Assembly (NCBI RefSeq): GCF_000287355.1
Contig: NC_018420.1
Span: 186,001-250,000 of the forward strand
DNA length: 64,000 bases
Source: a secondary endosymbiont of Heteropsylla cubana
Lineage (GTDB): Bacteria > Pseudomonadota > Gammaproteobacteria > Enterobacterales > Enterobacteriaceae
Direction of reading: 5' to 3'
Part shown: piece after piece, positions 56,369 to 64,000 of the stretch
Position numbering within the stretch: the stretch's first letter is position 1
Layout: each line of letters starts with the position of its first letter
Position numbers and translations under genes: made by a program
Notes under the pieces: generated by a model
Seen by the model: the letters and a program-made list of their open reading frames with translations, nothing else
Told to the model about the DNA's origin: nothing
The model's database searches: none

Positions 56369-57976
56369 GGGTAATAGTAAAAAAACGGCCTCAATAGCTA
56401 ATTGAATTATACCTTTATCCTATTGAAGGGTATTTTGTATAAAAACATATACTGATAAATATAATCTCTTGACTAAAAATTAGTTATAAACTCTAGATCT
56501 TTATTCGGAACCTATAATACTATTACCGTTGCAAACCAATTTTATTGATTGCTAGAAAATCCTATTTAAGAAAACCGAAAAAATTGTTAATTGTTGTATT
56601 AAATTTAAAATATTGATTTATCTTTTTATGAATATTATTAATTTTAATTTTTGTTGAGAGAGTTATGATAAATTCAGATTCAAATAGTTATTACTTGTGA
56701 TATTTGCAATATCTATCTTTTTTAGACATTTAAACAAACTTATTAATTAATGATTAGGTTGGTTCAAATATATCTGATAGATCAAAAGAAATCTTATCAA
56801 TAAATAAAATTATGCGATATAATTTTATTAATAAATGTTAATATAATAATATTTAAGATATCCATACATTAAATTAAAAATATTTAGTTTTTATTGCTTA
56901 TATGGTATCTCATCATCAGTCCTGATTTAAATTAATATATTTATTTCTCTTTGTAACTCAGGGGCATTTGTTGTCGAAATACGCATAATTGCGAATTAAT
57001 TAGTCATTAACGATTTAACTAAATTTGTTAGTTATTTCAAATTAATAATAACTTATTGGCTGTAAAGCTTGTACATTTAACACAAGTTGAAAAAACACAT
57101 ACAATATATAAAAAAAATACCACAATCTTAGTATGCGACTAATCAATTTATTAAATTTAATGTTTTTAGATATTTTTTAATGATATCAAAAAAAAAATAT
57201 AAAAAATACGGAATAATCCGGATTTTTATAATTAAAAACCTTTTTAATAAAAAACTATAATACATATATAAATCATATTTTTAAGGTTTATTTTTTTATA
57301 TAGTAGTAACTCAAATTCTAATATGGTAATTGCATGTTTATAAAAATTCTATTATCTTAATTATTTCAAATATAATATTAATCAAATCAAATAGATTAAA
57401 TAATTATTAATAATATTTTTTACAAAAAAAATAATATTTAATTATTAATTATTGAATTCATATTATTAAAATAATACAGTTTTTTTACTAACATAGTAAA
57501 TTTTAAAATGTCAAAATTCTTACAATTAATATATAAACAATTTTTTTATTTTAAAATAACTACCATATTTTAAATGTTTTATTTCTTTGAACAAATCAAT
57601 TTTCTATTTCTTTAACAACCTCGCCAAATAACAATTTAATCTTTCGAAAATAATCATGTTAATATAATATTTGTTTTGTAATTCAAAAAAACTGAATAAT
57701 TAATAGTATTTTATTAATATTCAATAGCTATATACATCAATTTAAACATAAAAATAGTAATTAATAATGGTTCTACTAAAAGTAAGCAAAATAAACATGC
57801 AATTATACCGTTATAAAAGTAAAATTTTATTTAATCTTAATCTTTTAAAAAGTTGCTAAATATCAATTTTATTTTTTTGGATCTTCTTTATGTAAAAATT
57901 ACTTTAAAAACAAAAAAAATATCACTAAAACTTCTAGTAGAACTGTACACTCTTAACTTTTTTAATACATTTAAAC
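56369..57976. other. Non-coding spacer, dnaK promoter region to rplI
   Basis: About 1.6 kb. Beyond the dnaK promoters it is A+T-rich with stops in all frames. No terminator for rplI and no gene relic recognised. Confidence 0.65.
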
Positions 57977-58429
57977 TTACAATTCTGGAACTATCACTAC
58001 ATTTATTGTAGAAAAAACATCGCTATGAAGTTGGATCTTTACCTCATGTGTTCCGAGCATGCGTATAAGACCGTGGGGGAGTCGAACTTCATTTTTTTCT
58101 ACATTAACACCCGCAAGAGTAATAGCATGAGCAATATCGCGCGCCCCCACAGATCCAAAAAGTTTACCTGCTTCTCCTGATTTAGATGAAATTGTGATTA
58201 TCTGAAGTTTGTTAATTTTTTTAGCGCGAGTTTCAGCAATAGCCTGCATTTCAGCTTTCTCAGCGTCAAGTTTAACACGATACGCTTCAAAATGCTCTAT
58301 ATTTTTTTTCGTGGCCAGTACCGCTTTTCCTTTTGGAACTAGATAGTTACGAGCATAACCTGCTTTAACGTTGACTTGATCGCCCAAAGAACCCAAATTT
58401 TCAATTTTATCAAGTAAAATAATCTGCAT
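57977..58429 (-). CDS. rplI: Large subunit ribosomal protein bL9
   Basis: Binds 23S rRNA near the L1 stalk and affects frame maintenance. The 150 residues match E. coli L9 (149). Seen: N-terminal [44 protein letters not shown], a long connecting helix, and the C-terminal domain with [16 protein letters not shown] and EVRLPHG. ATG start, with AGAGGCGCAGGT upstream. Last gene of rpsF-priB-rpsR-rplI; 41 bases after rpsR. Confidence 0.98.
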   Translation of the reverse strand: MQIILLDKIENLGSLGDQVNVKAGYARNYLVPKGKAVLATKKNIEHFEAYRVKLDAEKAEMQAIAETRAKKINKLQIITISSKSGEAGKLFGSVGARDIAHAITLAGVNVEKNEVRLPHGLIRMLGTHEVKIQLHSDVFSTINVVIVPEL

Positions 58430-58470
58430 TACCTGCGCCTCTTAAAAAGATTGTATATGATACATTCCTA

Positions 58471-58698
58471 TTATTGATGACAATCCGTATAAGGCAAAAG
58501 CGCAAGATAGCGCGCTCGTTTAATCGCACGTGCTAGTTGTCGTTGGTACTTTGCACGAGTTCCAGTAATACGACTTGGAACAATTTTAGCATTTTCACTA
58601 ATATAATTTTTGAGCGTAGAGATGTCTTTATAATCTATCTCAACAACCTTCTCCGCTGTAAAACGGCAAAATTTACGACGACGGAAATAACGTGCCAT
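58471..58698 (-). CDS. rpsR: Small subunit ribosomal protein bS18
   Basis: Partner of S6 on the central domain of 16S rRNA. The 75 residues equal E. coli S18 and differ little: [57 protein letters not shown]. The frame is open ten codons further, but the ATG at 58698 gives the family start, with GGAG inside the last codons of priB as its SD. Four bases separate it from the priB stop, so translation is probably coupled. Confidence 0.98.
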   Translation of the reverse strand: MARYFRRRKFCRFTAEKVVEIDYKDISTLKNYISENAKIVPSRITGTRAKYQRQLARAIKRARYLALLPYTDCHQ

Positions 58699-58702
58699 AA
58701 CA

Positions 58703-59023
58703 TTAATCTCCAGAATATATTGAATCAACAGTCTTGGCGTGTAGAACTATTTTATTAAGACCATTACGCCCTTGATGACAACTAATAAAGCCGCGTACAG
58801 TGATCTTCGCCTTATTGATTATATTCGATGTAATTTTCAATGATTCTTTACCACTTATTATTACAGAGAGTCGACACCATGCTTTTCGATAAAAACCAGC
58901 TTCCCGTTGTATGGAACAATGATCAAGAATAAAATGGTAATGAAAAATTCCAGATGGACTAACTTTAATAATAGGTTGTTTGTATACAATACCCGATAAA
59001 GTTAAACAATTTTCTTTCATCAT
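58703..59023 (-). CDS. priB: Primosomal replication protein N (PriB)
   Basis: Single-stranded-DNA-binding OB-fold dimer of the PriA-PriB-DnaT restart primosome. The 106 residues match E. coli PriB (104): [60 protein letters not shown] and the C-terminal SGD. Two adjacent ATGs (59023, 59020) are possible starts; neither has a clear SD, and the first lies only six bases after the rpsF stop. Its place between rpsF and rpsR is conserved in Enterobacterales. Its presence suggests replication restart is retained, although priA and dnaT are outside the window. Confidence 0.97.
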   Translation of the reverse strand: MMKENCLTLSGIVYKQPIIKVSPSGIFHYHFILDHCSIQREAGFYRKAWCRLSVIISGKESLKITSNIINKAKITVRGFISCHQGRNGLNKIVLHAKTVDSIYSGD

Positions 59024-59029
59024 GGATAT

Positions 59030-59422
59030 TTATTTAAAATCCCTAATGTTGGAATTTTCATTTGTTTCAGCGTTAAAATCTTCACGACGATCACGTCGTT
59101 CATCTTTAACTTTAACCATGGGTGAAGCTTCTCTTATAGCATGTTTAACACGCATAATCATGCTACGAATTATCGCGTCATTAAAACGAAAAGCTGTTTC
59201 TAGTTTATCAATTATTGACTGCGATGCTGCTATATTTAATAAAACATAATGAGCTTTATGTAGTTTCTTAATAGGATAAGCTAACTGACGCCGACCCCAA
59301 TCTTCTAATCTATAAATTTCACCTTTATCACTAGCAATTAAATTACGATAATGTTCAATCATACTAAATACTTGATCACTTTGATCAGGATGCACCATAA
59401 AAACGATTTCGTAATTACGCAT
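59030..59422 (-). CDS. rpsF: Small subunit ribosomal protein bS6
   Basis: Binds S18 and the central domain of 16S rRNA. The 130 residues match E. coli S6 (131): [78 protein letters not shown]. The E. coli C-terminal Glu-Glu that RimK extends with extra glutamates is not present; this protein ends IRDFK. ATG with AAGGAGC upstream, a strong SD. First gene of the operon rpsF-priB-rpsR-rplI. No S6:S18 leader motif could be recognised before it. Confidence 0.98.
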   Translation of the reverse strand: MRNYEIVFMVHPDQSDQVFSMIEHYRNLIASDKGEIYRLEDWGRRQLAYPIKKLHKAHYVLLNIAASQSIIDKLETAFRFNDAIIRSMIMRVKHAIREASPMVKVKDERRDRREDFNAETNENSNIRDFK

Positions 59423-59524
59423 AGAATTGCTCCTTATGGATTATTTAGCCTACTAATTATAGATAACACACATCCAATGGAAGCAAGGAATGCAAAAAAA
59501 ACATATTGTCTAAGATGAGACAAA

Positions 59525-59553
59525 AGTGTACTGATCTGGAGGGTTAAATACAA
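59525..59553 (-). promoter_or_regulatory. Candidate promoter of the rpsF operon
   Basis: Minus strand TTGTAT (59548-59553), 17-base spacer, TACACT (59525-59530). Match to consensus is modest (3/6 and 4/6). The surrounding DNA is less A/T-rich than usual for the window, which may mean it is under selection. Confidence 0.4.
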
Positions 59554-60839
59554 GAACGAAAGCAGTTTATTTATAACATATATAACATCCATGGAATTGA
59601 TTATCAAACCTCACAAATTTAATAGGTTTTATTCAAAATATTTATTGATGTTAAATTTTATATTGTAATGTAGACATTAGTAATGTATGGTAACATGTTT
59701 AAATTAAAAAATTAAATTATTTAGGATAATAAAATTTTTTAAAAAATTTTATAATCTAGATTTTTATCTACTTTTCAAGGTAAGTTATTAAATAATATTA
59801 GTTTTTAAAAAAACTTTTTAACCTAAACTATTTTTTAATACAAAAAAAATACAGTTAATTATTTTTATATCCAAATATCTTTATATAACTATCCGTTTAA
59901 ATATAGCATATTTGTCATATCTCTGCAATCATTGCCCATGGATTATTCCTCAGCAGTTTGTAACTTTTACAACCTTCAGTAATATAACAAACATAAAAAT
60001 TCTTAAAAAGATAATTATCTATATGAAGGTATCTTTCAATAAAGGTCTAAGTAAAAACATAGAATATTCAGAAACAAACACATTAGATATTTAGATGTTA
60101 TTGTTTCTAATGTAATTTTTATTTGTTGTAAATAAATTTTATGAATTTGTTTATTTTAATCGATTAATATTTTACATGAGCAAGTAAATCAATACCATAT
60201 GTTTTGACGTACCAATGTAAAATTCATTAAAGAATAATATTCTTATTTAAATACAAGTTAAAAACATTATCGCTCTACAATATCACAAAATATTAACTTA
60301 TAGATATAACATACAGCATCTTCAATAAAATATTGAAATTAATCTCAATTTATAAAAGTTATAAATAGACACAATTTATATTTAGATTAATAAAAAACTT
60401 TCTTAAAATATAAACATTATTAATATTAATAAATAAAAAATAATTTATGAGTAAAGTTACTTTATCCGTCTGAAGCGATTTGACTATAAAGTTATATTTA
60501 TCATTACATTACCGCTCAGTTAAACTAAAAATAAAATATTAACCTATTAATCAATAACAAGAATTAACTTATTCATAAAATCCAAATAATAAATAAAAGT
60601 AGTGGAACATAAAAACTACTTCAAAACAAGTCAAACATTTTTTTTAAACCATCACTAAATTTTATACTCATCATGATTTTAAAATCGTATTTTATACAGA
60701 TCAAATATTTGCAAAATATTTTTATTATTAAAGTTTTAGAATACATTAGATCATAAAAACACACAAAAAAAATAAATTAAAGATTAATTGATAGTGTTTA
60801 AAAAAAATCGACATGTTCGATAATCTATACAATACTACA

Positions 60840-61640
60840 CTAATCTCTAAAGGCCTATAACCTTATTATACCTCCTCATAAGAGTTATGGTAGTCAGGAG
60901 ACTCAAATTTATTCGGTAAAACAACCAGTCAGAAAACTGAGAAACGACATTGTTCTGATACTATTTTTAATAAAAATTATATTCTAATATTCATTGACTG
61001 CTCACATGGGAAAGCGAAGAATCAAAGTTGATACATTGTCTTTATTCTTGGTAAAATTGAACACCTCTTAAGTTCTCTGATTTTATATCGACCACTAAGA
61101 ACAATAAAATTATCTTTCCCGCAATACGCAGCTAAACCTAATTTTAGTGAGAAAAATTAAATTCAGAATTTTAAGTTAATACTGATTCTACAAACATGCC
61201 ATCTCAAGTAGATACATATTCATGTTAATAACGAATACTAACGAAAAAAAGCAATGACGATATTTAGTATGAGAATTTACTAAAGGCTATTATTATTCTT
61301 ATTTAACCTTACAGTCTTTAGTGTAGTTAATTTATATATGTATATTATGTTGAGGTGTCAACTATAATAATCTTTTACACATATGTAATATCATTGTCAA
61401 CCAAGTTATCTTATTTAGAATTTTAGTCGACAGATAAAATCTCCCCCTAAACACTTGAGATTAAACCAAACTGTTTTTATTGGTAAAATTAGTTACACTA
61501 TTCACTCAGATGGTAATAGGTATGAATATAGATCATCACCATTTCGCAGTTAGTAGATGGAAATTTTATTATTTAATGCATTTTCTCTAGGAGTTATCTT
61601 GCTATTTCTTTCTTATCTCCAGAGGAGAATTATATATTGA
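60840..61640. pseudogene. Possible gene relic, identity unknown
   Basis: Elevated G+C and mixed codon-like composition mark this block out from its flanks. Short open stretches exist on both strands (for example a minus-strand run of about 40 codons around 61040-61160), but I could not match any to a known protein. The call rests on composition alone and boundaries are approximate. Confidence 0.3.
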
Positions 61641-62844
61641 AATTCAAAAAATTATAGAAAACTGTTACAGGTAAATTAAAGGATGTTCTTACTACACAAT
61701 CTATTGGAAATATTTTTTCACTATATTCTTTTTAAATATTTAAAATAGATAACTACCAATATCTTTCATGATACTAGATCCTTATAAACTCTACTAAAAT
61801 TACAACAGACTTTATTGCATTCTGCAAGTATTATTCATAACAGGAATAACGGAAATAAAATGATCTATTCAATACAACCCACACTTAGAGGAATATTTTT
61901 AAACTTGAAAAAGTAAATAATATTAATTAATAAATTTATTTTTATAAAAATATTAAAAATTTTACTACTTATACTTTTCTTAATAATTTATCTTCACGAT
62001 CTCTTCAAGAGTAATAAGTTATTCTTGCTTGAAGAAGAACTAATATTATAGTTAAACATTGTTATTTAAAATTTTTATTTAGAAAAGAATTACAGCGTAA
62101 ATCAAAATTGCTTCGATATTCTAATTTTGAGACTTTATTATCTCAGAAAATAATTATATATCTGATAATATAATTATTAATAAAAAAATATTCAAGTAAT
62201 ATTCCATGTATAGAATAAACGTATTTTAAGTTTATTGTTTAAATAACATTATTTCTTATAATATGCATATTTCTTCTTTTTTATATAAAAATTCCAAAAA
62301 TAAAAAGAAAAATTAATCAAGAATTTATTTTAAGTTATAAAGTATATTGCTATATAATTTAAAGTATAGAGCATGTAAATCCTGAAAGATTAAAAAGACT
62401 AACAATCTAGATTATTAGAAGAAGTCTGTGTTATATAAATTAAATTTATATGATAAATAACTTTATTTAGACATAAAAATAATCTATTATTATTGATTAC
62501 TTAAACTATTAATAATAATGCTACTTTCTTATATTGATCTAGTAAATCATCAAATAAACAAATAGTAATAAGTTAATTCCAGCTATATAATGTGCAATAT
62601 TGTATCAATACAGTTTTTCTTTAGTCTTTAACAATATGTATAAAACTATTTATCACTCTATAAAACAGTTTCGATAAAAATTTAAAAATAGTTTTATTGT
62701 TCTATATAAATTAGCACTATAACAAACTAGTGTTATTATCTAAAAAATTAAGTAATATTTCAAAAATATTTCTTATTTTGATACTAAATAATCTAAAAAA
62801 CTATATTCTACTCTAGAAGCTCTTTAGAAAAAATATAATTATTC

Positions 62845-62876
62845 TCAACTTTTCAAGTTTTCAACTTTTCAAGTTA
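62845..62876. repeat. Tandem duplication of a 16-mer containing an inverted repeat
   Basis: TCAACTTTTCAAGTTT (62845-62860) is followed at once by a copy with one change in the last base (62861-62876). Each unit contains AACTT-TTC-AAGTT, a small hairpin. It lies about 190 bases upstream of tRNA-Arg. Confidence 0.75.
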
Positions 62877-63066
62877 AAAATGTTATATTCATAATAATTA
62901 AAATCAAATTTAACAAAATCTTATTTAAGTGAATCTAGAGTAGTCTTAAAAAAATACTCTTTAAATTAAGAATTTTTTGATATGAAGTTAATTACTTTCT
63001 TTCAGAATAAACAAATATTTATAAATTTAGATTAAATCTGTATGCAGTATAAAGCATTTATAATAT

Positions 63067-63138
63067 GTCTCCGTAGTTAAACGGATATAACAAACCACTC
63101 CTAAGGGTTAGTCACAGGTTCAACTCCTGTCGGGGACA
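63067..63138 (+). tRNA. argW: tRNA-Arg (anticodon CCT)
   Basis: A complete 72-nt cloverleaf close to E. coli argW: acceptor stem GTCTCCG/CGGGGAC, D stem GTTA/TAAC, anticodon loop CTCCTAA (anticodon CCT, reads AGG), T arm ACAGG-TTCAACT-CCTGT, discriminator A. The anticodon stem AACCA/GGGTT has an A-G mismatch at the loop-closing pair (31-39), which is C-G in E. coli. The bases after the discriminator are CAA, so CCA is not encoded. Isolated gene. Confidence 0.95.
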
Positions 63139-64000
63139 CAATTGACAATTCTACTAAAACTTGTATGTTTGTTTTTTTTATAAATCAGAATTTTTAGTTT
63201 TTTATAATTAATATAAAAAATGATAAAAAAATTTTTCATTAACTAAATTGATTCTATTATAAAGTAAAAAATAGTATTTTATTGATATATTAAAAATATA
63301 AATTTGGCTACTCTAACATTAGGCAAAATTAATTACCTTAGATTAAAATATATTTATTTTAATAAATGAAATCTTAATAATTATTACGGTATTCCTAATA
63401 AATCTTTCTAGTTTTATCTCATTAAATATTTAAGATTTTAATCTAATAAATATTTTCTTTATTACTTGACTAAAATGAAACCATAAGAATACTTTATCCT
63501 TACGTTTAAGCTTGAGGGCAACGACCAGTATCACCAATACTATTATTTTGTATTTCTTAATTTTCTTATATTTATTATTCAGTTAGATTAAAAAAATGAC
63601 ATTTTAAAATGGATTTGATAAAATCCATTAATCCATAAAATTTTATCTATATCTGTTTAGAGATAGATATCTTAATTAAAAAAATTTTATTTTATTCACT
63701 TTTCTAATTCTTTCTATATACAAAATTATTGGCAATATATCTTATGCAGTACGCTAAAAGCTCGGTTATTTAACATAAAATCCCTCCATAACATCAACTA
63801 AAAAAATAACTAAATTAATGGAAAATTAATTATTTACATGATACATGTAATTCAATTAGTATTAATAAATTATGAATAATTTTTGTTTACTATTTTTAGT
63901 TACTAAAACACTTTACTCTACAATGAAAATGCTCTTTATGTAAAACTAATAATCAAAAAAATGTAGTTACATTAATAAAATAAAATTTTTTATTTTTAAA
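63139..64000. other. Non-coding spacer to the end of the window
   Basis: About 860 bases of A+T-rich DNA with stops in all frames. No terminator hairpin directly after the tRNA and no gene start before the window ends. Confidence 0.65.

Larger units (their letters stand above)
59554..63066. other. Longest gene-free stretch (3.5 kb), with a G+C-elevated block
   Basis: No gene can be called in this stretch. Most is typical A/T-rich spacer. From about 60840 to 61640 the base composition rises to roughly 30% G+C (several 60-base lines reach 33-37%), close to that of genes in this window, but all frames are broken by stops. This is the best candidate here for a still-decaying gene. A 60-codon frame with TTG start at 59912 is not called. 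Confidence 0.55.

Noticed and set aside
58980-59249. 89-codon plus-strand frame across priB and rpsF
   Set aside because: Antisense to two conserved genes and without SD or similarity.
59506-59523. TTGTCT/AGACAA hairpin before rpsF as an S6:S18 leader element
   Set aside because: Only 6 bp, lacks the conserved CCG-containing bulge of that leader, and would straddle the start of the transcript from the candidate promoter.
59912-60094. 60-codon open frame with CNHCPW near its N-terminus
   Set aside because: TTG start without SD, no further conserved motif, and the rest is A/T-driven Ile/Lys/Asn; the Cys pair is probably chance.

Overview
The window looks like chromosome from an insect-associated endosymbiont of the order Enterobacterales (Gammaproteobacteria). 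All 33 protein genes recognised read as orthologues of Escherichia coli/Serratia housekeeping genes, several with E. coli residue numbering kept exactly (TpiA K11/H95/E167, PanE K176, HldD Y140/K144, RNase T D23/E25/D125/D150/H181/D186, BirA position 118). The DNA is extremely A+T-rich. By summing the calls, protein genes cover only about 32.0 kb of 64 kb (about 50%); the rest is A/T-dominated spacer of 0.3-3.6 kb with almost no recognisable gene remains. I saw no insertion sequence, phage gene, CRISPR array, rRNA or toxin module. This is the profile of an ancient, non-compacted reductive genome, as described for Serratia symbiotica-like or Sodalis-like symbionts; genus cannot be fixed from the sequence alone.

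Layout: 0-0.5 kb murJ (3' part); 1.9 tpiA; 4.2 infA (-); 5.5 asnS; 7.4 tRNA-Gly(GCC) (-); 8.3-14.8 tamA-tamB-panE; 16.7-19.7 hldD-waaF-waaC; 21.3-24.1 mreB-mreC-mreD (-); 25.5 hda; 27.7 hspQ (-); 29.9-32.8 talA-tkt; 34.5 trpS (-); 37.2-39.0 pth-ychF; 40.1 kdsB; 41.5 apaH; 43.4 grxD facing 44.4 rnt (-); 46.3 tilS (-); 49.7-51.7 murB-birA; 53.1-56.2 dnaK-dnaJ (-) with two sigma-32-type promoters; 58.0-59.4 rpsF-priB-rpsR-rplI (-); 63.1 tRNA-Arg(CCU).

Functionally the genes describe a cell that still builds a real Gram-negative envelope: peptidoglycan (murB, murJ), rod-shape machinery (mreBCD), Kdo and heptose for the LPS inner core (kdsB, hldD, waaF, waaC) and the TamA-TamB envelope-spanning system. 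Central carbon metabolism (tpiA, talA, tkt), cofactor steps (panE, birA), translation and tRNA quality (infA, asnS, trpS, pth, tilS, rnt, ribosomal proteins) and replication control/restart (hda, priB) are kept, with heat-shock chaperones (dnaK, dnaJ, hspQ).

No undescribed multigene system is evident. The points most worth a second look are substitutions in otherwise near-invariant motifs (BirA R118Q in the biotinyl-AMP loop; monothiol glutaredoxin CGFS changed to CSFS), sharply conserved sigma-32 promoters before dnaK in a genome where most other promoters cannot be recognised, an N-terminally extendable hspQ reading frame, an enlarged TilS, two tRNAs with no encoded CCA, and a G+C-elevated non-coding block at about 60.8-61.6 kb that may be a younger gene relic.
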